From Oegoconia quadripuncta (taxonomy: Eukaryota; Arthropoda; Insecta; Lepidoptera; Autostichidae), in contig OX438749.1 in assembly GCA_949316235.1 (NCBI GenBank), forward strand, positions 10,806,914 through 10,870,913: a stretch of DNA of 64,000 bases. The letters run 5' to 3'. The notes under the pieces were generated by a model, which worked only from the letters and a program-made list of their open reading frames with translations, made no database searches and was not told the origin of the DNA. Both the position numbers and the translations under genes were made by a program. Of this stretch, positions 43,650-56,790 are shown piece after piece; position 1 is the stretch's first letter, and each line of letters opens with the position of its first letter.

Positions 43650-44335
43650 GTGTCCACCGTGCCGCTTACTACTGCGGAAAGTACTGCGCCGATACCTCGG
43701 CGACTGAATTATCGGTCGTAGTATTCGTTGGCATGACGCACCAAACGCACCGAACGCACAATTATGCGGCGCGCGGCGTCTAGTTCAGCGCGTTACGCGA
43801 CGGAAAATACGAGCGTCGTCGTCGTCTTCTGTGTCGTTGGTGGTCACTAAAAGAGACGAAAGACACTTGTACTAAAAGAGAGAGGTTAGTCATTGCTGAA
43901 CAGGAACGCGACGTTGCCGCTCTTCGCTTTGAAAGCGCGCGCTGAACGTTCAACTACGCTGGCCGAATACGTGTCACGTAACGCGACGCGTGATGTGTCG
44001 CTTGCTATGCAAAATACGTTGAAGACGTTTTCGCGAAAACAGTCGCTAGATGAATCGGCTGATGTGTCATACATAGGTTACTTGTGAAATACTGCGCGCG
44101 TATTTCCGCAGGTGTGTCGCTACATTTAGTGGTACAAACGTTTCAACACCGACAAACGCCGCTTCGAATCGCGCAACTGATTGGCTGTCAACTCTTTGCT
44201 TTTTATAGACAGCCAAATAACTGCGAGAAAATCGATAGTGTTTGTCGTTATAGAAACTATTGCCAATTGTCTGGCGGGAGACGGATAGCTTACAAAGATC
44301 TTCACTGGGTCTAAGCCCAAGTATAAACATAGTAG
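43650..44335. promoter_or_regulatory. CpG-dense block, candidate promoter / first-exon region
   Basis: This stretch is far richer in CpG than its AT-rich surroundings (runs such as GCGGCGCGCGGCGTC and CGTCGTCGTCGTC). On the minus strand TATAAAAAG (first T at 44207) is followed 29 bases later by an initiator-like TCAGTT (A at 44178). On the plus strand a purine-rich stretch ends AGAGAG|GTTAGT at about 43884, a possible splice donor of a noncoding first exon. No recognisable protein is encoded on either strand. Could be a divergent promoter; assignment is inference. Confidence 0.4.
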
Positions 44336-44682
44336 CAGTTAGAGAACTGCGGTTGGTGTAGCTGGAATAGGCATCATGCTATCATTAGTTATATGAAACA
44401 GCCCTGCACATAATAATAATAATAATCATCTTCATAATAGTCTACTTGAGGTATTTAATAATCACTAAACATATTTGGGCATTAATTCCATCCAGTGGCG
44501 TCCTCATTGAATAAATTAAGATTTCTTAAATCGCTCTGACCCGCACTCCAGAAGCCTAAAAGTTAATTATAAATAATACATAAGTAGCTTTAATTACGGT
44601 TATTTTACAGAATTTCAAATTATTGATAAAAACAGCCGTGCACTTATTTTATAATCAGAAATTCTGGAAAATAACGCATGCT

Positions 44683-44714
44683 CGTTTGCCGCCCTCTCAT
44701 ATAAAAAAAAAAAT
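44683..44714 (+). repeat. LINE 3' tail scrap
   Basis: ATGCTCGTTTGCCGCCCTCT followed by poly-A, as in the LINE above. Confidence 0.5.
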
Positions 44715-45354
44715 AACATTATTAACATGAGTACCATGTAATGTCATGGATTCCCAGTTTAATTTAACATACCCACCAGTACCTTGTTCTGTTATTCTGT
44801 GTTACGGGCAATATTTATTCAGGAAGGTACTTGGCTACTTTGACATTTAGGTCTTTACTTTTAAGCTGGGGTCGTATTTAAACAACGTTATAAAAATATC
44901 TCGTTTCAATTTGTGTTTTATTTAAGTTAGTAAGTTATAACTTGCAAACTTAAATTAACTCAAGTAAACGACGTAACTTTACATTTAAATTTAATTGCAG
45001 ATAGGTGAGCACGAAATCTAACGAGTATCTAGAAAATTTATCAACACAACCCGAACAGGTTGACCGACGTTGATGAAGTTTGAGATGTGTTCCTTGTGTT
45101 ACTTAGAGGTGCAATAAGAAAGGATTTTGTCATGTTTATGCTTCTATTAATATTTTAAGACACAATATCACCTACTTAGGTAAATAAAAGTCTTAACTAT
45201 ATACGCTCTTGCCGAAAAATTAGTTTTTTTCCCAACAGATTTTCCATCCGAAACGGTAGTATAACTTTCACATACTTACATTAACTGAAAATGCATAAAC
45301 TTATTTTAAGTATTTCCAATAGATTTAAACTGGCATTTGTCAAATAATAGTTTT

Positions 45355-45633
45355 GACGACCTGTTTGGTGTAGTGGTTAGAAACTCTGACTGCTATACCA
45401 AAAAGTCGCGGGTTCGAATCCCGCTAGGTTTTTATGATATGTTTGTATGATGAATACAGGCATGTGTTCCCGAGTTATGGATGTTTTTCATTTATATATG
45501 TATTTATTTGCAAAAAAAATGTATTTGTGTAGTTTATCAACCATCTGGTATCCATAATACAAGCATATAGTTGCTTAGTTTGGACATAGATATCGCTGTG
45601 TGTGCAAAGATAGTTATTATTTATTTATTTTAA
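45355..45633 (+). mobile_element. SINE family B, copy 5
   Basis: Full-length, with head, B box and (TTTA)n tail. A 5S-derived SINE follows within about 12 bases. Confidence 0.87.
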
Positions 45634-45644
45634 ATTCATTCGTG

Positions 45645-45957
45645 CACTGGAAGCACTCGTAGCGAGTCACATTCGCTATTAGCGAAGTTAAGCAATGTCT
45701 GGCGCGGTCAGTCCTTAGATGGGTGACCACTTTGGCATTTTAATATAAGTGTTTCCGTGCAATGCCGGTTGTTTTCAATTGAAGGTAGTAGGTTAAGCCA
45801 AGCCTGTGGCCAACAGAGGCGGAATAAAAACACTGACTGTCACGTGGTCACTAGTCTTACACTGAGCTCGCGTGGTAGATTATGACTCATACCATCTCCC
45901 AGTGAGAAAGCTGTGCCCCAACAGTGCAGACGTGTAAGACTGATGATGATGATGATC
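45645..45957 (+). mobile_element. 5S rRNA-derived SINE (SINE3 type)
   Basis: Its first 110 bases resemble 5S rRNA: GCGAAGTTAAGCAATGTC, CGGTCAGTCCTTAGATGG and GTGACCAC in 5S order. A unique body follows (TTTTCAATTGAAGG, TTAAGCCAAG, GCTGTGCCCCAACAGTG) and a (GATGAT)n tail. It is not a functional 5S gene. Confidence 0.82.
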
Positions 45958-46314
45958 TTTACACTGAATGGTTGAAGTTTGTAGTAAATGCAATTTTTCA
46001 AGAGACGGGTGTCTGATAGTCTACCTACATCGGACTATGAGTAAAGTTTTTACTATGAGACTACTCTAAAATGATGCGTGAACACAAATTATCTGTTTCA
46101 TTACATTTTGGCCGAGATATGCATTGGATTAGAATAAGAATCGTTTATTTGACCCATCTAATGAGACATTATAGCGGTTAGATGTTTTCTTCAATAAAAA
46201 TCAACTCTTTCACTTGGCTATTGTTTAATTCGAGGAAAATTAAAAGGAGATAAAAGATGAAACAATGAAAATCGCTATTATAAAACAAAATGTGTAAGAC
46301 ACTGTTAAACGTAA

Positions 46315-46616
46315 CGACGAAATGACGACGTATGGGCCGCTTGGATCGTACGGAAACAGACTCATTCGGCGTCGTCCCGTTTTTGTTGCACGGTGGTGAC
46401 GTAGGCCGCGCTATAACACACATACATGATGACTATAAATGTGAAAATAACCAATGAAAACAGGGAAATAGGGACCGGGGGAAATAAAAGTAATCTGTCG
46501 TCGTACCACAAAGTCCTCAACAACCACGTTGTAAGATGGAAGCGTATAACATGCCTCAGACCATAGAGTGAAGGGTTTTCATCACCACTCAATTCTCTGC
46601 AACAACAATTGAACAT
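46315..46616 (-). other. GC-rich open segment, possible exon on minus strand
   Basis: A minus-strand open frame from ATG at 46616 to a stop at 46362 contains a hydrophobic stretch (ISLFSLVIFTFIVIMYVCYS) followed by a charged end QQKRDDAE. CpG content rises locally. No homology recognised and no clear splice context; it may be chance. Confidence 0.18.
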
Positions 46617-48104
46617 CTCTTTGGAACAACTGTGGAAGATTCCAATCTTTTATTGGTTTCCTACATAACCGAGATTCGATTTCATCCTACTCATAAGCAT
46701 ATATGATTCAGACTATTTTAACATAGGTAGGTAGGTAGTTTGTTCATGGTGAATCTCTTTTGAAACGTCTTGTGCTCGTTGTATTTCCTAGATCCGGACC
46801 TGTCTGCCCCATTGTGCCTGACCGAGAGGCTTATTTATAAGCTTCTTGCGACCCGCCCTGCACTCTTGACCTAAAGTGGGTCGACATTGTAAAGTTTACG
46901 AGTACCTGCCTGGTATTTCGGTCGTTAAGCTACTTATAGGGGTATGTATTTATTTTCTTACGAAAGTCGTAACTTTTGCGAAATAAAATTGCTATGTAAA
47001 GAAAGATTTCATCATAATTTATTTTTACGTTTAATACTCAATAGAAAGTAAAATAACTTTCGCCCACACTGCATTCAGACCGAATCAGCCAAGTCTGTAC
47101 ATGAAATATTTTGCAAATTAATATCTTTTTCTAAATAATTATTATTACATAGAAGAAGGTACCTAATTGAAGGTTAAGCTTATTACGTCCATTTTGACAA
47201 CACTTGTTTCCATCTGGATAAAAACGGGATTGTACCAAAACTTACACAGATTTTAATTTAGAGAAATGTTTGCAGAGTCTCTTATCCCCGGGGCGGCGAA
47301 AAAGGCGACTAAGGGACTTTACCAGAAAATATCTATAGAATTGCACGTTTCAACGGCGACAGGCTCACCCTCTTTCTTGTATGCATTGAACACCCAAACA
47401 CTAATGTTGGAGATATCTCGGACCACCGAATTTGGGATAAAGGTGACATTATGTATGTATGTCTGCAGAATCGACACCAATGTGTAATTCCTTAACCCGT
47501 CGTTGAGCCCTGGTATAATTTATAGGTACTTGGTCGTTGTGAATTTGAAGTTTATTATATGTGCGTACTTTTACCCGACAGCCCCAAAAAGGAGGGTAAT
47601 GTTTTTCGAGTGTATCTATGTACCTATATATGTGTGTGGATTTGACAATTGTGTGTACAATAAAGTGTTAAAATAAAATATAATAATAATATGAAATTTT
47701 AACAACGGTCGCACTATAAAAACTCAAGCAATCCAAAAGGGGAACTTTTTCACCGCAATAAAAACAGAAGCCATCGTTAGTGAGGTGTGTGTACGGGTGG
47801 GTATAGGTACTTTATTTTGCCAAGTGCGAGTCTGAATGTGACAACCGGAGGACATTCGAATAGCACTTTGCGAGTCCAGTTTTTGACGTGTGTTTACGTA
47901 ACTAGATATAGTTTATGTAGAGGTATAACTCTATCCAACGGCGTATCCAGCCATCGAGTTAGGTTAGGTTAGTAGTCACATGTTTGCTAGCCATCGTACT
48001 AATAGAGTTTTGTATAAATAAATTACTAATAAAAATGAACTTTTAATCTAGCTTAATTAAAAATTATACAATACATTTTTTTTAAATTCAGCGGAAAACT
48101 TAGG
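46617..48104. other. no gene seen
   Basis: AT-rich, with the diverged interspersed repeat at 47.3 kb and a CCCGACAGCCCC repeat piece at about 47572-47650. Confidence 0.5.
47270..47460 (+). repeat. diverged copy of the 38-kb interspersed repeat
   Basis: GCGGCGAAAAAGGCGACTAA, CACGTTTCAACGGCGACAGG and GGACCACCGAATTTGGGATA. A 73-codon open frame here is a by-product of the repeat. Confidence 0.45.
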
Positions 48105-48450
48105 CTCGTTTAATAAACCAATCTCAATACAAGGCTTGAGGCTGTATCACCCGAGATGCGTCTTAAGAAGTTGACGCTATCTCAAGCTCCGTGCTAATTT
48201 ATAAAGCAATCTTGAGGTCTACTCAGGCGAGATCACTTCTCAAGTATTCGCCTCAGCGGCTAATGAACGATAGTTTTGAGTTTCGTTTATTAATACGTGA
48301 AACTCTGCGGACCTCTCAAGTGAGTACTGCTTGAGTATTCACGTGCGTTTCACGTCTCAAGTTAGGTTTATTAATCAACACGTTTACTTGAGACCGATCA
48401 CAACACTGTTATCAATATTGAGAATGGTTTATTAATACGGGCTTGAGAAA
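48105..48450. mobile_element. inverted-repeat element with TTTATTAATACGG-type ends
   Basis: Many CTCAAG/CTTGAG inverted pairs, with GGTTTATTAATACGGGCTTG at the right end and GCTCGTTTAATAAACCAATC at the left. A partial relative lies at about 3865-4012. Confidence 0.55.
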
Positions 48451-48566
48451 CATTAGTGGTTGGCCTGGCCCAGAGGGGATTTTAACTCCCATATGGCTTT
48501 CCCTCGATCCGCCCTTGACTTAATCTATTGATTACTATAAGTTTGCTACTATAATAAGGTACTATT

Positions 48567-48654
48567 TCAACACGTTGGCGGACATTGTACGCCTATAGAC
48601 GTAATAACAATAAAACATCCATTGTGTCTGGTTCAGTGTCTGTGGAATTGTTAA
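48567..48654. mobile_element. 88-bp TTAA-type MITE, copy 2 (inverted)
   Basis: Reverse-complement copy of the element at 23981-24068; one end is mutated to TCAA and the other keeps TTAA. Confidence 0.72.
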
Positions 48655-50519
48655 CGTAGTGTTCTATACTCTGCTATACCTACTACATTATACATCTATA
48701 GCCTGCATAAGCTGTGGACAAAAGCCTATTCTTAGGTGCGATTTGCATTACCTGTGGGAGATAAACGCCTCCTGAGCAGCACTTGGGCAGGCACGCAGTC
48801 GGATTGGCGATCTTAGATTGTTAGATAGATAAAGCATTTATTTGTTTCTCCAGTCACACACATACATTTAACTTTAAGGCACAATAACAATTGTTGATCG
48901 ATACAAACCTAAATCTTTCTCTATGACACCGCTGCATATCAATGATCCATAAGCATAAGACTTACCTACTACGGTGTTATAACTCCTTAAGAAACCGTAA
49001 AAATAAAAAATAATAATAATAATCATATAAATAATCGTTTAACCGACTCCAAAAAAGAAGGATGTTTTATATTCGCCTGTATGTATTTTTTAAGTACCCA
49101 TGTTCTTCCATATTTCCGTCAGTCAGTTCACCGATTTTAGTGATAATTTTTTTCTTTGATGGGGTTTATCACCAGGGTACTCCCATATAAATGGTTAAGA
49201 TCTGATGATGCATTGCTGAGAGAGAAAGAGTGGAATTTATTATTTAGTCTACTGAAACCATACTGTATAAAACGTACACAATATTAAAGTAAGCTTACTC
49301 CAGATTAAATAATGCTGCTATAGGTAAGAGATTTGTCTATCTGTGCTACTAGGTACCTGTATTTATTTCAGAACTCACTTCGTTACTATGAAATACAGCC
49401 TGTTTATGCAATGACTAGAATGGAACACATCTTAACCGTTCGGAACACGGTGACTAGATTTGTTGATGGAATGAAAATTGTTGTTTATATGTATAAATTT
49501 CAATATGTACAATGAAACTAAGGACCAAAAGCATAGGTACGAATATTTCGGTACAAATATTAATAAAATATATAAAAATACATAAATATACAAATATTAC
49601 GTAGGTCTTTTACTGATCAGTCTAGATATTTTTTTTTATTCGACTGCCCAAAGATGGAGCCTCTTTCGGGTACCTACACGTGTACGTTGATTTCTATGTC
49701 GCCTAAAGCGTTTGACCGATTTTGAAGTGCAATGGAAAAAATCCCTAACTCCCAAACAAATAGATACTGTACTGAAATTTTATACCGCAATCCGAACAGT
49801 AGGCAAGGACATATTTTTAACGTTCACAGATAACAAAATGAACCTAAAGTTAAATTATTGTTCGTCCTTTCTAATACTAACTTAGAGCCTGTAAAAACCC
49901 TTGGGCTTAAGTAGATAAGTTAGAGAAAGTGTCACCTCAGACTGTGTCAGGAACGAGCTGCGAGAGATAAATGACGCTCCCTGTGAGTGATGTCCTTGCT
50001 TCAATCTCTACGGTAATAAGAACTTAGCACACCCTGATTGACTTATTTATTGCGGTGTCTGACGACCCAGTTTCCACTAACCTTGGCTTTCGAGAACATC
50101 CATTTGAAAATAAGATTGCTCAAACATATTTTCTTTTCCAAAGAACAAGATTTTCTCGATTTCTCGTTATATGGAAGGAAATAGGGTTTACCCCATCGCT
50201 CACTGCCGAATCTGGTGACATGTGACAGTTCGGTTGGGCATTAAAAAAGGACCAGAAGTTTGATTTACCGATGTTGATTTGAAAAATGAAAATGAACTTT
50301 CCGACTGAGACATTTTCGGGAAGGTATTTCTTTTTTTCCGGATTTCACCCCTCAATGGATGAAAAATGGGGGTTGTCAGAAATCCAGGCGAGCGTAGCAA
50401 CGGACGGGGCCGGTCGAGCCGGTTAATTCGTTCTACAACGTTGGATAACGTTTACCTTTGCCGAAAAATTGCAATAAACATTTTTCAACTCGAAATTTTA
50501 AATTTTACTGTAAAGTGTC
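48655..50519. other. no gene seen
   Basis: AT-rich. Includes a TTAACCGACTCCAAAAAAGA repeat start at about 49037 and a CGACTGCCC repeat piece at 49630-49760. Confidence 0.5.
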
Positions 50520-50728
50520 ATTCTATGGAACTTGCTACGTAAACAAAAGACGATCTCAGATCTCTCTCGTACCTACTTGTTTTTTACTATCGGTATTTTA
50601 TTATTCGATATGGTTTGACACAAGTAAAGGACTAAGTAAGAGTCTTGGCCATCACTAGTAAATTCATAATTCAGAGAAAATTTCAATATGGCGGTTTGTT
50701 TACATAGTTAGCAAGTTCCATAGAATAT
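50520..50728. mobile_element. inverted-repeat MITE, about 208 bp
   Basis: Ends TTCTATGGAACTTGCTACGT and TAGTTAGCAAGTTCCATAGA are imperfect inverted repeats. Confidence 0.7.
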
Positions 50729-53467
50729 TAATTTATAGGTACCTACTTGATCGTTTACTTTGATTCATAATTAGTTATGATAAATGCGAGTGTATTCGTT
50801 TATCTTTATTACAGAATCACTTAATTATTTGTAGGTACAGTCACCTGCAGATAAAAGTATAGCCTCATATTCCTTATCGCGCTAGATCATGCATTAAAAA
50901 CATTAATTATATCTTGTAAGGCAAAACCAGTCATGGACAGTCCCTGATACACACCTTGCACGACATAATTAATGCAAAGATCTACGGCGCTACGGGGCAT
51001 ACAATATAAGGATATTAAAGGAGGTCAAAGAAGAATGAGGTGAAGATTACAAATTTTGAGCAAGCGGAGTCGCGGGCAGATCTTAGCGGTTTATAAAGCC
51101 AAAAGAAGTGGTCGAGTTGTAAACAAAATTTGTACTTTCCAGCACGTGGCCTATATCGAGCGATTCCATACAAAGTTTTGGGATAAAATAAATCTTAAAA
51201 TCGCATCCGCCACAGACCCGAGAGGACGTTTAACGACACTTGGAACAGAATCCTCGTCCCTTTGCTTGCCTTTGATACCGAAATATCGAAGTATATTCGC
51301 TGATTTTATGCTTTGTTTCCTTTATCTGTCAAATATTAAACTACATCGACTAGAGCTCCGCTTTTATGTGGTGTTATAAACCAGAATCCGGGCTAATTCA
51401 GCATAAATTGTTCCAATTTATGATGTGTCACGCACAGACCGGCCAACTATCAATAAATACCTAACATCCACAGTGATTGAACCATGATTGAACTGTCCGT
51501 GTGTCAATGGATGTCCAAATTGCAAATACAGAAAGGCTTCTTTATATCGATAAAGCTATCGGGCAATAATATTCGTTCTTATTGTAAATAATTGGATATA
51601 CGTATTACAATACAACAATGACATATGAATTCTAGCGAAAAAATTGGATGCTTTATCTTGTTTCGAAAGTATACAGGCTATTCGTTATAAAATAAATGCT
51701 TAGCCATTGTAAGTCTTCTCTTACAAACAATAATATTAGATCGATATATTATGATTACAAAATGTCACTGGTGATATCTACAAGGATCGAGACTAAGACT
51801 TACTTATCGGGCATTTAACTATGGTACTTATATTGACATGACAAAATAATTTTTAGAATAAAGAAAAAATGTAGTACTGTAATCAAATACGAGGAAAGCG
51901 CGGAATATTTAAATACTAAACTACTACTGACAATACTGTGCACCAGAAGCCACACGGCTTGTGCCCGGCCAAGTTCGATGAAAGAAATTGCCCGTGTGTA
52001 TATTCGAGTAAATTTTCTTACCCCCACAATGTTTCTAAAAGTTAACAGTAATCGCTAACGAAATTTCAGTGAGTCCAAAAATAGATTTTTTTACACACAT
52101 TTAAGACGGCTTTTTATCGGACAACTTCTGAATATAATGGGCACCATTTTACGATGATTTTGATTATACAATATTGTTTTACCTAAATACATCTTCGAAA
52201 ATAACAATAAAAGGGCGCGATCCTCGTCAATTCACCAATATGTATGAAACCTAAATGAGCGTCAAGTACAGAGGAGTGTTTTAGTTAGGGTTTGCTCTAC
52301 AACCTTAAAAAAAACGGTTTTCTTAAAATGGGTTTCAATCAATTAACCGGTTTTATTGGTTTCCATTTACATCGGCCCCATCGTCACTTTCCATCAGGTG
52401 AGATAGTGGTCATACGTGTATTCAGTTAATTATAAAAAAAAAAACATCTTACCGACGACGCCGTCTCTAACGGTACAAACTCAAACGAAGTCGACGCGTG
52501 CACTGTCTGGATTAAACCGGTTTACTAAGGTTTTAGGTAGCGCTCTCATTTCGGATGCGCTCCGAACGGAAATTTTATTAAAATCCGGTATAAACTTTTA
52601 TTTACCGGTATTTTAGAAACCGTTAACAAACCCTTGTTCGAAGAATAGCCCAGTCCCGATAGTTGTTCTTCGAACCACTCCCCGGCGCGTCGTCGTAGCT
52701 CGTCGCCCGCCACGTCACGTGCAATTATCCAACAACATGTGATACTGTTGTCGATTCTGATGAGTCATTAAACTAAAATAAAAACAGTTTTCTTAAACTT
52801 TCTTAAACTCATGTATTCTGGGTTGTCTTTTGCTTCTCGGAATACCTATTTTAAGTAAGTTTAATACCATATAATAATGAAATAAATTACCTTTTGTAAT
52901 ATAAAAAAGGTCATTACTCCTCCGATAAGAGCATAGCTCTTATCTAATCTGTGGCATAGCTCTTAAATTGAAGAAGAATATAAAACCAGTTTAAAAGAGC
53001 CCTTCGAGTTTCTTGCTTGTTCGTCTTAGAGGAAAGTTGCTTTTGAACAAGCAGTATCTCAAAAAATGTGGTAACTGACTATTTTAGGTGTACCAACAAA
53101 ACAAAACATTTTTTTACTTTTTTACCTACTTTACTAAAACCTTTTTTGTGACTATTTGAATGTTACCTACCTGTTCTGATTGTGATTTTGTACGGTGGTT
53201 CTTCTACATTGAAAGCTGGTCATAATCACAGGGTACAGTAGAAATATGTACGTAACTATTAATGTGTGTTATCTATGTAGGTAGTCGAATGTCTAGCTGG
53301 ACGCAGTGCGCTGATTGGATTTGTTTGAAGGAAAATCAGATGTTTTCCTTTACAGAAAAACTAAGTAACATTTCGTATTTTCTCCTCTATTGGAAGACGG
53401 CCAAAAGCTCCAAGGTGTGATCTTTGTCTTAAAATTAAGAATACTGAAAACGCCCGAGTTTTTACAG
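50729..53467. other. no gene seen
   Basis: Includes a LINE/SINE tail at about 52383-52445 (CACTTTCCATCAGGTGAGAT and poly-A) that recurs at 54528-54590 and, inverted, at 21630-21690. Confidence 0.5.
52990..53060 (+). repeat. LINE 3' UTR fragment
   Basis: GAGTTTCTTGCTTGTTCGTC and GAACAAGCAGTATC match the 3' UTR of the LINE at 55.6 kb. Confidence 0.55.
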
Positions 53468-53556
53468 GCACGTTCCAGGATACATCACAAGACATAAAAT
53501 AGAAGTTTTATTGTTAGTATGATATTGTGAGGCGTGATGTGTCCCGGAACGTATTA
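53468..53556. mobile_element. short palindromic MITE
   Basis: Ends CAGGCACGTTCCAGGATACA and TGTGTCCCGGAACGTATTAA form inverted repeats of about 25 bp around a TAGAAGTTTTATTGTTA core like that of the 88-bp family. Confidence 0.55.
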
Positions 53557-55619
53557 ATCTCTTTATTCGGTTGCAGGTTTGCATATTTGTCTATTCAGAA
53601 CTTGGTAGGATTTATCTAATAACAGTATTTTCTTAAATATATTTCTATTCCTACAATGTGTGGGCTGAACGGGGAATACGGTAGAAAAGAGCGTCGAACA
53701 AGATGTTTTTTTTATTAAAAAGTATAGTAAATATAGTATATAGTAAGTATATTTCAATTATGTAAATTTATGAACTACAATAAAGCATTTACAAATGAAC
53801 AAACTAAACAAACCTCATCATTCAATATTGTTACGTACGTATGCTAGAATACACAAAATGGAATTCAGCTATTTTGACATGTCAAAAAAACTGTGCTGAA
53901 ATAGTACCAAATGAAAAATTTGGAGCCAATGTAGTTTAAGAGTTGTTCAATATTTTAAGTACGATTTCTGACGTCACGTGTTGCTGGAACCCTCATTCTC
54001 ATACGCATGGAATACGCATGGACCTCCTTTCTTTAACACCAATGATGCGGTGCCATCCCGGTCCATACGCAGTAATATATGTATAAGTCTATGCATAGCT
54101 AACCTAAAAATGATAACAATGTAATTCAGGTTCACGGTATTTTACGGAGGACGAGCCTAAAGTGGGTAGGTATACTTGATTTATTTTATTTGTCGTCGAC
54201 TTTGGGAAACTATAACCGTCATCCTTGTTTAGTATAATATTTTTTTATTGTTTAGTATAAAATGGAGAAAAATAACAACACATGTGATGCAATTTAGAAA
54301 ACCCCATTTAAAAACCGTCTGCCAGATAAACACCTTCCACTATCGCCATTTCATCTTCGGACTATTAGGCGCGGGGAGGGATTCCACCCGTATGTAGTTA
54401 ACATACCGAACATTCGCACTAAGCGTTTCGACTCTTCATTCATAATGCGAAACGTCTTCTTTCCGGCGTCAGTCTTTCCTGAATTCAACAACCTGAGATC
54501 GCGTGCTTCATCTTCGGCCACATGTCACTTTCCATTAGATGAGATCGTGGTCAAACGCGTATCCAGTTAATAATAAAAATATAAATAAACCGTCTTAAAA
54601 GCTAAATATCTTCGAAACGGTCTAATCCATTAGCAAGAAATCCGTTTTGGCTATATATAGATACTTGACTTTTAACAAAACATTGGGGTGGGAGTTAAAA
54701 ATAAGTAGGTTGCTTTCTAGTCACTTTTTTTGTGCCTCTTGCTTCGAAATTAAGAAAACATTGATTTAAAAAAGTCTCTTGCACTCATACGATCTCGTTC
54801 GTTTGATCCATATCCTAACAACCGTTAGTAACCGTGTTGATTTTCAATTTCACCGCCTCGTTTTTCCAACCCTTTCAAACACCCTGTTTCCTTTGATTCA
54901 ATCTTCGCAAACAGGTATCATATTTCAATGGAATTTTCCTTATACCTTTATTCTATCTAGCAAATGATTTGGAAACTACCGATAATTTTATGACGTCATG
55001 TTTATCTAATATTGGGCGATGAATTGCATCTAATGCCCTGCGAGGAAAGTCGAAAAAGATTTTTCCGGTAGTTATACTATTCCTGAATAATTTGTAACTT
55101 TTGCAAAAAGATTTTCAGTAACACTGCTAAAATAATATTGCTGACTGTAGACAGTTGATATAAAGGTGTTGAAACTCTGTAGGCGCAAGTTTATTCGAAT
55201 TTCAGATTAATAAAAATATTTACCTTCCATTAACACATATAGGACAGTAGCATTTATATAATCCTTGTATCATCCCTCATTTTTAAGTAAAATTTTGAAA
55301 TAAATGTAGGCATTAAATTAATTTAAGTGTTGCTTCAGCCAAAATTCACCAGAATTTGTTCAATCTATAGCGGATATATCTTGAAATACTGTTCAGGTAG
55401 AAATGACTACAGTGTAGGGATAATTCCATTTTAATGCACGTAATGTTTTAAAAAGGTTCATGAAGTCATTTTAAAATCCTCGGCGCTAGCTAATGAAAAA
55501 AAATATTCTCTATGGTAGAAATCATGAAGGTCGTTACTTGACAACCATAGATAATAAATGCGGTCAGATAAAAATGACTGTGCAAATAAATTTGTATGTC
55601 ATAGTAGTTAAAAATGGCT
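53557..55619. other. no gene seen
   Basis: AT-rich. GTATGCTAGAATACACAAAA at about 53839 recurs near 40395, marking a shared unnamed repeat. Confidence 0.5.
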
Positions 55620-56235
55620 AATAATTGCGAACAGTAAAACCAGGGAAACTTGAACTTACTAAAACCAAAATATTGGTGTATCGGTGCAAGATTATGAATG
55701 AGTCCAAAAAATTTTTTTCGGACTACGAAGAACAAAATCTAGTCGGTCTATTAATCCTTTTTCTCATACTAGTATGGCATGTGGTCATCCTGATATATAA
55801 AAATAAACTTGCTGTTCATATCAGCCGTTTACACAAAGTCACTAAGTCATTTAAGGGGCAATGTATATGCTTTTATAATAAGGTTCCAGTGGACATTCAA
55901 AATTTACCTTTAAATAAATTCAAAACCATCATAAAACAGACATTATTTTCGAAAGGCTTATTATAAAATTTCTGACTATCTGGATGATAAGCAAGCATGG
56001 ACATAGACCGCTCGGCGATATTCAGTCTAATTATACAATATAACATAATTGTAACCCAAACTTATTTAAAAGAGCAACCCTTGAGTTTCTTGCTCGTTCT
56101 TCTCTGGGGAATCTGCTTTGCTAATGAGCAATAATGTCAATAATTTTAATATTAACATAAAAAATGTGACGTTTTCAAGTGATAATTCTTATCCTACGAA
56201 ATAAATATTTTTTGACCTTGACTTTGACCTGAACT
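55620..56235 (+). mobile_element. 5'-truncated LINE copy 2
   Basis: Contains the frameshifted reverse-transcriptase tail and a 3' UTR with GAGTTTCTTGCTCGTTCTTC. The same UTR piece recurs at 52990-53060. Confidence 0.7.
55800..56012 (+). pseudogene. non-LTR reverse transcriptase C-terminal remnant, frameshifted
   Basis: Reads SRLHKVTKSFKGQCICFYNK and VDIQNLPLNKFKTIIKQTLF. After FSKG a one-base shift continues as YYKISDYLDDKQAW. This is the C-terminus of an arthropod LINE reverse transcriptase. Its 3' UTR runs to about 56235, with AATAAATATTTTTTGACC and a TTGACT-type repeat. Confidence 0.75.
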
Positions 56236-56790
56236 GAGAGTTATGTCTCATTCCATTCATTTTTAATTTGCCTTTGACATTATACAAAATAGCGTGCGTT
56301 TACAAACTACTATTACCCATGTAATTTGTGAACCTTTTTTGGTTGGTTCAAATTATAAATGGACCAATTGCCAACGACATACCACAAACAAAACAAATAT
56401 TGGAAACTATACTAGCTCGTATAAGCTTAGATACAACACGCTTTTATGGAAAGTTTATACGAAGTTTTGAGCGTGAGGGTCGAGATATCGTTCTTTTGTT
56501 TTGAAAGAAAAGGATTTGAAGACAGTTTTCTTTCTTATAAGCTGCGGGCGTATTTTGTTGGGGTAAATTCGGAATCACTCAGCCGAAATTTGTAAAATAC
56601 TTGTTCCAAAGACGAGGTTTTATCTTACACAAATCGTAAAAGCTCTTGTTTCTGAAGACATTGTTTTTGATCCCCAATAGATTTTCGAGTTGTTTTCCGA
56701 TATTTAGAACACAAATAACCTTTTAAACGATTTCCTAATTTTTTGTGAAGTGGTACCGCTAGGTACAGTCGGCGTCATAGCTATTCCAAC

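Noticed and set aside
43886..44087. Overlapping ORFs on both strands in the CpG-dense block
   Set aside because: Both exist because the block is GC-rich and stop-poor; neither resembles a known protein and codon use does not favour one strand.
45645..45760. Possible 5S rRNA gene
   Set aside because: Only partly matches 5S rRNA and runs into a SINE body with a (GATGAT)n tail, so it is a 5S-derived SINE.
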